A DNA stretch of 30,163 nucleotides, from positions 1 to 30,163 of IMG/VR virus record IMGVR_UViG_3300025652_000340; one strand, written 5' to 3'. Shown here piece by piece: positions 7,155 through 12,783 of this stretch (position 1 is its first letter; each line of letters begins with the position of its first letter). The translations under genes were made by a program, and so were the position numbers. The notes beneath the pieces are model-generated. The model was not told where the DNA came from and made no database searches. It worked only from the letters and a program-made list of their open reading frames with translations. Source of the stretch: a virus.

Positions 7155-7158
7155 AATA
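7146..7158 (+). repeat. Left arm of a perfect 13-bp inverted repeat
   Basis: GTTGTAAATAATA ends one base before the stop codon of the 7159-7548 gene. Its exact reverse complement, TATTATTTACAAC, lies at 7553-7565, four bases beyond the start codon of the same gene. The gene therefore fills the space between the arms almost exactly. Confidence 0.8.
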
Positions 7159-7548
7159 CTAAATAGGCTCAGCCATTAGGCAACAGTAAAATTTATCAAC
7201 ATCATAATCTTTTAAATGTGTTGTTTTTTTAGTCCTTAAGTTTTTAATTAAACAATATTCATATCTAATTTTAACCCTACTTGCATCATTAAATGCGTGT
7301 TTAAATTTATATTTTTTAATAATTTTAAACCTATCCTCTGGCAATCTTTTATAGCGTGCCATTTTTTTCAAGCACTCTTCAATATTAAAACCTCTCAATA
7401 TATCTGCATCTATTTCATACCAAGAAAACGGAAAATAAAACTCTTGACCAATTGCGTAATCTTCAAATTTATACCCACTACCCATAAAACACACAGTGTC
7501 TATATTTCTTGATTTTAATAATTCTAAATATTCTTTCTCTTTCCACAT
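7159..7548 (-). CDS. Hypothetical protein framed by perfect 13-bp inverted repeats
   Basis: A 129-residue soluble protein rich in Lys, Tyr, Phe and Asp. Residues 13-31 read RNIDTVCFMGSGYKFEDYA and 32-45 IGQEFYFPFSWYEI. It has five Cys and a basic middle (KMARYKRLPEDRFKIIKKYK). I recognise no catalytic motif. The inverted repeats at its edges, 0 nt from the stop and 4 nt from the start, make it look like an exchangeable unit. A defence or counter-defence role would fit an accessory cassette in a phage but is not shown by the sequence. Confidence 0.7.
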   Translation of the reverse strand: MWKEKEYLELLKSRNIDTVCFMGSGYKFEDYAIGQEFYFPFSWYEIDADILRGFNIEECLKKMARYKRLPEDRFKIIKKYKFKHAFNDASRVKIRYEYCLIKNLRTKKTTHLKDYDVDKFYCCLMAEPI

Positions 7549-7552
7549 AATA

Positions 7553-7611
7553 TATTATTTACAACACTATCCAAAGTGAATTAAAACGCCATTTTACACT
7601 AGACGTTGGCA
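7553..7611 (-). repeat. Composite repeat C with hairpin potential
   Basis: It starts with the right arm of the 13-bp inverted repeat. It then contains CAAC at 7562-7565 pairing with GTTG at 7605-7608, and AGTG at 7575-7578 pairing with CACT at 7597-7600, around ATTAAAACG. A nested two-stem layout of this type, with AAC and GTT ends, is reminiscent of integron attC recombination sites. The match to the attC box consensus is incomplete. Confidence 0.4.
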
Positions 7612-7622
7612 GTAACTAAGAA

Positions 7623-7886
7623 TTAACTCATTTTGCAACTACCTAAAACCCATTCAATTTTTCTAACAAGTTCTGGTTTTTTAAATCCATTTTTGCAATA
7701 ATTGTTTATTAATTTAAAAAGGTCTTTCTCAAATTCAGAGCCACTACTGCCAACACCAGATAAATTTAATTGCTCTAAATGGTATTTTTGCATATTTTCT
7801 GATATGTGTTCAATCATTCCATCGTCCATATAGTCATAATCAGATAATCCTTGCTTATATAAAAACTCTTTGGCTTTTTTGTTCAT
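7623..7886 (-). CDS. Hypothetical protein, 87 residues
   Basis: An acidic-to-neutral soluble protein starting MNKKAKEFLYKQGLSDYDYM, with a Gly/Ser turn (SGVGSSGSEF) and a helical second half ending EWVLGSCKMS. It contains no recognisable domain. Its leader (7889-7916) is almost identical to that of the Cys-rich gene at 8420-8599, so the two are probably expressed alike. It is one of six genes in the minus-strand cassette block. Confidence 0.7.
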   Translation of the reverse strand: MNKKAKEFLYKQGLSDYDYMDDGMIEHISENMQKYHLEQLNLSGVGSSGSEFEKDLFKLINNYCKNGFKKPELVRKIEWVLGSCKMS

Positions 7887-7887
7887 T

Positions 7888-7947
7888 GTTTATTTATTTA
7901 ATTTATTAATATTCTATCCGCAACTAACCTTAACCGTATACGTTACC
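7888..7947 (-). repeat. Cassette repeat B1 with its gene leader
   Basis: The leader part matches the leader at 8601-8628 at 27 of 28 positions (TTTATTTATTTA, then TTTATTAATATTCTA with one difference). The following CAACTAACCTTAACCGTATACGTTACC belongs to the same family as A1 and A2, all in one orientation. The duplicated leader sits directly against the start codon and may carry transcription or translation signals. Confidence 0.65.
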
Positions 7948-7959
7948 CACCATTAACCT

Positions 7960-8133
7960 CTATAAGTTGCTTAACATTCCAATAGGCTTGTGCGTAATTT
8001 GTAATTCATTCCAATGATGTGTAAAGTTTAAGGTTACTGTAGATTGTTTGGGTTGCACACAGCATTCTTTTTTTTCGCTGCAACGAGTTAAAAGCACGAA
8101 CGTTAAAATTAATAAACAGTATTTTTTTCTCAT
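7960..8133 (-). CDS. Small putative lipoprotein
   Basis: A 57-residue protein that starts MRKKYCLLILTFVLLTRCSE: three positive residues, a hydrophobic core and Cys18 in a lipobox-like LLTRC. Arg at -1 is not ideal for signal peptidase II. The mature part would be about 40 residues, with two further Cys (ECCV) and the ending KPIGMLSNL. It would be anchored in the inner or outer membrane. In phages such proteins act as Rz1-like spanins or as superinfection exclusion factors. It is far from the lysis genes, so exclusion is the more natural guess. The only support is the signal sequence. Confidence 0.6.
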   Translation of the reverse strand: MRKKYCLLILTFVLLTRCSEKKECCVQPKQSTVTLNFTHHWNELQITHKPIGMLSNL

Positions 8134-8146
8134 TTTATTTGAATGA

Positions 8147-8365
8147 TTAATCCATCTGAAAACCCTTTGTTTTCAGGAATGTCTCCATCTTCACTACTGC
8201 TTTCTCCAACGGCAATAATTGTTTTGTTAATTCAATTATAAAAGTTTTATAACAACTCTCTTTTGTAGCTAATCTCGCTTCTTTCTCAATATTTAAAGGG
8301 CAGTCTTTTAATTCCGCTAATACTGTTTTTAATCTACGCTCGTAATCTTCTTTTAATTCTTTCAT
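8147..8365 (-). CDS. Small coiled-coil protein
   Basis: A 72-residue protein that is almost entirely charged helix: MKELKEDYERRLKTVLAELK is followed by two more amphipathic stretches with Leu heptads around 50-65. Two Cys are present, at 22 and 38. Its start lies 22 nt past the A2 repeat, and the lipoprotein gene follows it after 13 nt, so the two share a cassette without a repeat between them. Function unknown. Confidence 0.65.
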   Translation of the reverse strand: MKELKEDYERRLKTVLAELKDCPLNIEKEARLATKESCYKTFIIELTKQLLPLEKAVVKMETFLKTKGFQMD

Positions 8366-8387
8366 AATGTTTTGTTTTTAAATTTTC

Positions 8388-8416
8388 GCACTAACCATAT
8401 AACCATACGTTGTAAA
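8388..8416 (+). repeat. Cassette repeat A2
   Basis: The plus-strand reading is GCACTAACCATATAACC then ATACGTTGTAAAC, nearly identical to A1 (7125-7154). It begins four bases from the stop of the Cys-rich gene and ends 22 nt before the start of the coiled-coil gene, the same between-gene position as A1. Confidence 0.75.
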
Positions 8417-8419
8417 CAA

Positions 8420-8599
8420 TTATGCCCTAGAATAAATGTTATCAAAACACTCATTGCAAAAACCTAACTTTTGTGTTGGCTTACAAAGACAGTTAGCGCA
8501 TAACTGCTCGCTATCGCTTTCACAACAACGTGTATAATTATCATCTTCTACTGTTTTAACACATTCTATTACTAAATTAATTAGTTCTTTTTGGTTCAT
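8420..8599 (-). CDS. Small Cys-rich, probable zinc-binding protein
   Basis: A 59-residue protein with seven Cys in CC-x(7)-CxxCxC and CxxC arrangement: Cys25, 26, 34, 37, 39, 48 and 51 (TRCCESDSEQLCANCLCK, then GFCNECFD). Pairs of CxxC at this spacing usually hold one structural zinc. It has no membrane segment. It is the first gene of the minus-strand operon and lies closest to the control region, so it may be among the earliest proteins made. Regulation or protein binding is possible. Confidence 0.65.
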   Translation of the reverse strand: MNQKELINLVIECVKTVEDDNYTRCCESDSEQLCANCLCKPTQKLGFCNECFDNIYSRA

Positions 8600-8600
8600 C

Positions 8601-8662
8601 TTTATTTATTTACTTTATTAATATTCTACACATCTAACCTTAACCTTACAAGTACGTTAAGC
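8601..8662 (-). repeat. Cassette repeat B2 with its gene leader
   Basis: It combines the duplicated leader (8601-8628) with a repeat core. Read on the minus strand the core is GCTTAAC, a spacer, then GTTAGAT. These two ends fit the integron attC box patterns RYYYAAC and GTTRRRY exactly, but the gap between them is about 16 nt, far shorter than in known attC sites. The minus-strand -7 element overlaps its outer end. Confidence 0.55.
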
Positions 8663-8707
8663 AAATATACAAAATAATTTAATAAGTAAATGTTAAAGTT
8701 TGTTAAA
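8662..8707 (-). promoter_or_regulatory. Promoter of the minus-strand cassette operon, with two boxes
   Basis: Read leftward, TATATTTG at 8669-8662 matches the Bacteroidota -7 element TAnnTTTG. No clean TTG lies 19 nt further out. Instead two TGTTAAA boxes (8691-8697 and 8701-8707, spaced 10 bp) occupy the -33 region, so a bound regulator could block or replace normal contacts. The promoter faces the Cys-rich gene. Confidence 0.5.
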
Positions 8708-9103
8708 GTATTTTTTAATTGAACATAGTTATTCTATTATACGAGTAAATATTTTTTGATAATAATGTTTTCTAATATTTTTTGATAAATATATATTTGT
8801 AATATCCAAGCCAATTATTAAAAAGTAATGCTTTAGTTTTATTATGGGATAAATTTACGGGTATTTTTTTTGATAATTGCTATATTTCAACATTACTATT
8901 TATTTATTTATTAACAAGTCTTATTTTATAAGGCTTTCTTTAATGTGTTAACAAGTAAATTATTATTCAACTATATATATACTGTATATTTGAATAGGGA
9001 TTGATTAACCTTACTATCTTGTTTTTTTTCATTAACACTTGTTTTAAATAGAGGTCAGAAATGGCTTCTATTTTTTTTAACATTTTTTTAACATCTTAAA
9101 TAG
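8708..9103. other. Gene-free control region, possible replication origin
   Basis: About 400 nt without a credible gene between the diverging operons. It holds three copies of TATTTTTTGATAA (8750-8762, 8776-8788 and, with two extra T, 8862-8876), two of TTAACAAGT (8911-8919, 8948-8956), a possible extra plus-strand -7 element TATATTTG (8985-8992), and paired TTTAACA boxes at 9076-9093. Repeats plus AT-rich DNA at the switch of transcription direction would suit an origin or a regulator-binding region. Neither is proven. Confidence 0.5.
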
Positions 9104-9133
9104 TTGTAGAACTAAAAAGAGGTTGTAAGTTTG
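9104..9133 (+). promoter_or_regulatory. Early plus-strand promoter P1
   Basis: TTG (9104-9106), exactly 19 nt, then TAAGTTTG (9126-9133) is a full match to the Bacteroidota sigma-A promoter. Two TTTAACA boxes 11 bp apart lie 10 nt upstream. It drives the early operon from 9163. The promoter at 15311-15340 shares most of the spacer (AACTAAAAA, then AGGTTGTA). Confidence 0.8.
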
Positions 9134-9162
9134 CTTCATAATTAATCACTAAAACAAATAAT

Positions 9163-9303
9163 ATGGAAGAATCATTAACAATTTTACAAGAGTACGCAAT
9201 TGCATCTGATAATTTATGGCTTGCTGGCAAATTACAATTATTAGAAAAAGAAATTGAAATAGACATATTAAATGCAGAAATAAAAATGCTTGACAAATTT
9301 TAA
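9163..9303 (+). CDS. Small acidic early protein
   Basis: A 46-residue helical protein, MEESLTILQEYAIASDNLWL followed by a Leu/Glu/Ile-rich helix (KLQLLEKEIEIDILNAEIKM). It is the first gene after promoter P1, with a 30-nt A-rich leader typical of Bacteroidota translation starts. Its position as first early gene suggests a host-takeover or regulatory role. No domain is recognisable. Confidence 0.6.
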   Translation: MEESLTILQEYAIASDNLWLAGKLQLLEKEIEIDILNAEIKMLDKF

Positions 9304-9306
9304 ATT

Positions 9307-9852
9307 ATGAAAGAAAGTAGAAAAGATTTTATTAAGAAAGCGCACAAGAACGCTTGTAGTGAGTGGAAGACTAATATTGAAAAAGAGTTTCCTAAGTTAT
9401 TTAAAAAGGATGCTTTAGTGGTTGGGAAATGGTATAAACTAGCTAATTCAGGAGACCATATAACTGGGTTAGACCGAGACCATAACCTTATATTTGTAGA
9501 AGAGTTTAATAAATGTAATATAGCTAAAAGGTTTAATGAATTATTCGAAGAAAACGTACATTTATTATATGAAAATCATTTATTTGGACACAATCCTAGC
9601 GGTAAAAAAGTTTGCTATTTGGGATGTAAAACTACTATTAAAGGTCTAACACTAGCAACCGACAAAGAAGTAGAGCAAGCACTTATTAAAGAAGCTAAGA
9701 AGAGAGGGTTTAAAAAAGGGGTTTACTCTAAGTGTTTGTGGAACAAAATTACTAAAAAATTAGAGCAAGGTGGATTTCATAACGATAGAAATGAATTATG
9801 GTTTTGCGGAGCTCATATATTTGACAACGGTAAATGGGCAGAAATAATATAA
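9307..9852 (+). CDS. Early protein of unknown function, possibly truncated at the C-terminus
   Basis: A 181-residue basic protein. The N-terminus has a helical segment (SEWKTNIEKEFPKLFKKDAL) followed by VVGKWYKLANSGDHITGLDR, which resembles the small beta-barrel start of many short phage proteins. The second half carries KKRGFKKGVYSKCLWNKITK and LWFCGAHIFDNGKWAEII. I recognise no enzyme motif. After the stop the same frame continues for 17 codons (TITKEQAEKELGKTI and two more), a motif that often closes related Bacteroidota phage proteins. The TAA may therefore be a recent truncation. Confidence 0.7.
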   Translation: MKESRKDFIKKAHKNACSEWKTNIEKEFPKLFKKDALVVGKWYKLANSGDHITGLDRDHNLIFVEEFNKCNIAKRFNELFEENVHLLYENHLFGHNPSGKKVCYLGCKTTIKGLTLATDKEVEQALIKEAKKRGFKKGVYSKCLWNKITKKLEQGGFHNDRNELWFCGAHIFDNGKWAEII

Positions 9853-9906
9853 ACCATTACAAAAGAACAAGCAGAAAAAGAATTAGGTAAAACAATTTTA
9901 AATTAA
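9853..9906 (+). other. In-frame coding remnant after the 9307-9852 gene
   Basis: Seventeen sense codons in the same frame as the preceding gene, directly after its TAA, ending at another TAA. The peptide TITKEQAEKELGKTILN has the look of a conserved C-terminal helix. There is no start codon. It is either a lost C-terminus or reached by read-through. Confidence 0.4.
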
Positions 9907-9909
9907 ATT

Positions 9910-10071
9910 ATGAAAGTAAATGAAGTAGCTTGGGCAAACTTAAAAAAGCAAATAGAAATGCACTTAAAAGAAGATCCTAATTTAACAGATGTAAAAATTA
10001 ATTATCAAATGAAAATACCAACTTTTGGAACAAGAAACTATTTAAACTTAAATGTTTCAATTAATAAATAA
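9910..10071 (+). CDS. Small early protein
   Basis: A 53-residue protein, MKVNEVAWANLKKQIEMHLK then EDPNLTDVKINYQMKIPTFG. The pattern is one helix followed by two beta strands. It starts 3 nt after the coding remnant and precedes the ERF gene by 35 nt. No family recognised; the steady codon use and operon location support a real gene. Confidence 0.55.
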   Translation: MKVNEVAWANLKKQIEMHLKEDPNLTDVKINYQMKIPTFGTRNYLNLNVSINK

Positions 10072-10106
10072 AAATTAACTATATTTACAAAAACAAATTT
10101 AAACAA

Positions 10107-10658
10107 ATGAACAAATTAAGAAAGATTCAAGCCGAATTAAAAGCACCCAAATCACAACGCAATTCGTTTGGTAAATACAACTATCGAAGTTGTGAAGATA
10201 TTTTAGAAGCAGTTAAACCGCTTTTAGATAAATACGAATGTACATTAACAGTTTCAGACGAAATTAAACAATTAGGAGATATTATATTTGTAGAATCAAT
10301 TGCAATTATATCTGATGGAGAAAACCAAGTACACACTAAAGCACAAGCTGGAATAGACCCAAATCGTAAAGGTATGGACATTGCACAAAGTTTTGGTAGC
10401 AGTAGTTCATATTCAAGAAAGTATGCTTTAAATGGCTTATTTTTGATTGATGACACTAAAGATGCTGATAGTACAAATACTCACGGAAAGGAAGGTAAAG
10501 CACCAAAAGCAACTGCAACTTCTGATAAAGAATGGCTAAATAAGGGTACTGCTGAATTTACAAAAGTACAAGCATATTTAAAAGGCGGTGGTACACTTTC
10601 AAACGTAGAAAAGAAATACAAAGTTTCAAAAGAAACAAAGGAATTATTAACTAAATAA
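10107..10658 (+). CDS. ERF-family single-strand annealing protein
   Basis: A 183-residue protein of the ERF superfamily, which anneals complementary single strands in phage recombination and genome circularisation. The signature features are visible: LKAPKSQRNSFGKYNYRSCE near the N-terminus, the central GMDIAQSFGSSSSYSRKYAL (residues 90-109) and LFLIDDTKDADS just after. The C-terminal 60 residues are a linker and a small helical region. The SSB-like gene next door and the RecE-like exonuclease 2 kb on form the usual partner set. Confidence 0.9.
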   Translation: MNKLRKIQAELKAPKSQRNSFGKYNYRSCEDILEAVKPLLDKYECTLTVSDEIKQLGDIIFVESIAIISDGENQVHTKAQAGIDPNRKGMDIAQSFGSSSSYSRKYALNGLFLIDDTKDADSTNTHGKEGKAPKATATSDKEWLNKGTAEFTKVQAYLKGGGTLSNVEKKYKVSKETKELLTK

Positions 10659-10684
10659 ATTAGAAATCAATTAAAATTAGAATT

Positions 10685-11050
10685 ATGAGCAACAAAAGTT
10701 ATTTATTAGGAGATGTAGAATTACATTTAGAAGAAATTAAACAGTTATCACAATACTTTGAAAGTATTTTAACTTACAATTCTCAAAAAAAGTTAGTACC
10801 AAAGAAAGATGAAAACGGAAAAGAGTTGAAGAAACTTAAATTAAACTTTTCAATTTTTGAAGAAGGTAACTACGGTAAAAATGTATCTTTTACAATTCCA
10901 CAAAGCAAAGAGCAAAGGGGTTTTTCGAAGAAAAGGTACGTTGCAAATGGTAAAATTTATTATGCATCAGATGACTTACAGGGTTTTGTACAAAAGTCAG
11001 AAGCTAAAGTAGAAGTTCAACAAGAAGAAACAGTAGATTTACCATTTTAA
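10685..11050 (+). CDS. SSB-like protein with an acidic C-terminal tip
   Basis: A 121-residue protein. Its last residues, QQEETVDLPF, closely copy the acidic tip of bacterial single-stranded DNA-binding proteins (DDxxPF), which recruits replication and repair partners. The body has KLNFSIFEEGNYGKNVSFTI, consistent with beta strands of an OB fold, but I do not see a clear SSB family match. It lies between the ERF annealing gene and the SegE-like gene, and an intrinsic terminator follows 12 nt after the stop. Single-strand binding is therefore the best guess. Confidence 0.6.
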   Translation: MSNKSYLLGDVELHLEEIKQLSQYFESILTYNSQKKLVPKKDENGKELKKLKLNFSIFEEGNYGKNVSFTIPQSKEQRGFSKKRYVANGKIYYASDDLQGFVQKSEAKVEVQQEETVDLPF

Positions 11051-11061
11051 TTAATTAATTC

Positions 11062-11089
11062 AAAGGGGTGTTAATAGCATCCCTTTTTT
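11062..11089 (+). terminator. Intrinsic terminator within the early operon
   Basis: A 9-bp stem (AAAGGGGTG against CATCCCTTT, one G-T pair) with loop TTAATAG runs into six T. It ends five bases before the ATG of the nuclease gene. No promoter of the known type lies between them, so downstream expression depends on read-through or antitermination. Confidence 0.85.
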
Positions 11090-11094
11090 ATTCT

Positions 11095-11526
11095 ATGTGG
11101 ATATATAAAGACCAAATTATAAAAGAAATAACTGATTTTCCAGAAGATGCAATAGGCTTCGTTTACAAGATATTTAACAAAAAAATAGACAAATACTATA
11201 TAGGTAAAAAGATATTGCTTAATAAGCGTACTAAACCACCATTAAAAGGATATAAGCGTAAAAGAGTTGAATGGGTAGAAAGTAATTGGTTGAAATATAC
11301 TGGAAGTAATTCAGAAACAAAAAAATGGTTAGTTGAAGATTGTGAAAGAAGAATAGTTTACATTTGTTATAATCGCACAATGATGACTTATTACGAAACC
11401 GATTTACAATTTCAAGAAAAGGTTTTAGAAAGGGATAATTTTCTAAACGATAATATTTTAGGTAAATTTTTTAAAACAAGAATAATCAAATATAAAGAAG
11501 ATGAATCAAACAAGTATACAAGATGA
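11095..11526 (+). CDS. SegE-like GIY-YIG endonuclease
   Basis: A 143-residue protein if started at the first ATG after the terminator. An upstream GTG inside the terminator stem is less likely. The GIY-YIG core is clear: IGFVYKIFNK (residues 20-29) and KYYIGKKIL (33-41), then WLKYTGSNSETKKW around 63. This group includes T4 SegE-like homing nucleases, which cut DNA and bias inheritance of nearby markers. It overlaps the helicase gene by 26 nt, so it sits in the operon rather than in an intron. It may be a free-standing homing nuclease or a recruited recombination nuclease. Confidence 0.8.
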   Translation: MWIYKDQIIKEITDFPEDAIGFVYKIFNKKIDKYYIGKKILLNKRTKPPLKGYKRKRVEWVESNWLKYTGSNSETKKWLVEDCERRIVYICYNRTMMTYYETDLQFQEKVLERDNFLNDNILGKFFKTRIIKYKEDESNKYTR

Positions 11527-12361
11527 TAGTAAAGAAGTTAAAAGAATGGAGATGCAACTTTTGTATGATGATGCTTATGTTGACATATCAGAAGAAGTAA
11601 AATACCCACCAGTAGCAATTAGTTGTGGTTCTTACACAGAAAAAAATACAGATGGAACAAGTTCAGAATATCCAATACCTTTAGGAACTTACGGAAACTT
11701 CAGTTTCGTACAAGCACAACCAAAAGTTGGTAAATCATTTTTTACAAGTTTGTTAACATCTGCTTACTTAAATAACGGAAACAAATTTACTGGTAAAATA
11801 AAAGGGCATAGAAAAGGTAGAAACGTAATTCACTTTGATACAGAACAAGGAAGATTTCACGCTCAAAAGGTTTTTATAAGACCGATAATGATGAACGGTT
11901 TAGAAACTGATGATAAATATTATACTTACGCTTTAAGAAATATGAGTCCATCAGATAGGATTGATTTTATTGATTACGTTTTAAGTGATGTTTTAGATGG
12001 AAAGAATATAGGTTTAATAATTATTGATGGAATTGCTGATTTAGTTGCTGATATAAATAATCTTGAACAATGTTCTATGGCAGTTCAAAAATTAATGAGT
12101 TGGACTGATGAATATAAATGCCACATTGTAACGGTTATACATTCGAATTACGGAAGTGATAAACCAACTGGACATTTAGGAAGTTTTTTAGAAAAGAAAG
12201 CAGAACTTCAAATTAAGTTAGAAGCAAATCACGTTAACAAGGGCTGGGTTTCAGTTGAATGTAAAAGAAGTAGAAATAGAGGTTTTGAACCTTTTAGCTT
12301 TTTAATAAATGAAAACGGTTTACCAGAATTTGTTGACAATTCTTATGAATTTTACCATTAA
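11501..12361 (+). CDS. RecA-fold P-loop ATPase, probable replicative helicase (RepA/DnaB type)
   Basis: A 286-residue protein with a Walker A motif AQPKVGKSFF (residues 72-81), a strand NVIHFDTEQ (108-116), and a Walker B GLIIIDGIADLV (171-182). HIVTVIHSNYGS further on is a sensor-like strand. The layout fits the AAA_25/RepA group of hexameric DNA helicases and related loaders. No primase domain is attached. It lies among ERF, SSB-like and nuclease genes, so replication and recombination is the likely setting. The start overlaps the nuclease gene; an internal ATG at 11546 is an alternative. Confidence 0.75.
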   Translation: MNQTSIQDDSKEVKRMEMQLLYDDAYVDISEEVKYPPVAISCGSYTEKNTDGTSSEYPIPLGTYGNFSFVQAQPKVGKSFFTSLLTSAYLNNGNKFTGKIKGHRKGRNVIHFDTEQGRFHAQKVFIRPIMMNGLETDDKYYTYALRNMSPSDRIDFIDYVLSDVLDGKNIGLIIIDGIADLVADINNLEQCSMAVQKLMSWTDEYKCHIVTVIHSNYGSDKPTGHLGSFLEKKAELQIKLEANHVNKGWVSVECKRSRNRGFEPFSFLINENGLPEFVDNSYEFYH

Positions 12362-12385
12362 TATATTTTCAGTATATTAGCATAT

Positions 12386-12778
12386 ATGCAAAACTGGAAA
12401 GAGAAAGACTTATTCGAATGGTTAAGTAACAACCATTACAAAACATTAGTAAATAGTAAAAACCCAATTTCAAGATGGGATTGCTATGATATTGAAACTC
12501 AAAATAGAATAGAATTAAAATGTAGACGAAAACATTATAGCACTTTAATTTTAGAAAAGAGCAAATACGATGCTATGCTATTGGAATCAAATAAAAATTT
12601 AGATATACCAATTTACATTAATAGCACACCAGAAGGTGTTTACTTATTTAACTTAAATGAAATAGATATAAAATGGTTTACAAAATCATTACCAGCAACA
12701 ACTGAATTTAAAAAACGTATTTGGGTGAAAAAAGAAATAACAGAATTACAAGTAGTAAAAGCAATTAAATTAAAATAA
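12386..12778 (+). CDS. Small PD-(D/E)XK-type nuclease
   Basis: A 130-residue protein with a recognisable restriction-endonuclease-like core: SRWDCYDIETQNRIELKCRR gives Asp35 on one strand and Glu43-Leu-Lys45 on the next, the D and ExK parts of the motif. It is followed by a helix YSTLILEKSKYDAMLLE. Basic residues are plentiful. In phages such single-domain proteins act as Holliday-junction resolvase-like or other structure-specific nucleases. Its place between helicase and exonuclease genes supports recombination or replication. Confidence 0.6.
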   Translation: MQNWKEKDLFEWLSNNHYKTLVNSKNPISRWDCYDIETQNRIELKCRRKHYSTLILEKSKYDAMLLESNKNLDIPIYINSTPEGVYLFNLNEIDIKWFTKSLPATTEFKKRIWVKKEITELQVVKAIKLK

Positions 12779-12783
12779 AAACA

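Noticed and set aside
7297-7512. Plus-strand frame inside the cassette block
   Set aside because: It lies fully within the minus-strand 129-residue gene. The product is low-complexity Phe/Ile and lacks a leader.
6852-7565. Insertion sequence with terminal inverted repeats
   Set aside because: No transposase is encoded between the repeats. The enclosed products are 61 and 129 residues with no DDE or HUH motif, and no target duplication was seen.
11068-11094. GTG start for the GIY-YIG nuclease
   Set aside because: It falls inside the terminator stem, and the added residues are encoded by the hairpin and T tract. The ATG at 11095 is better.
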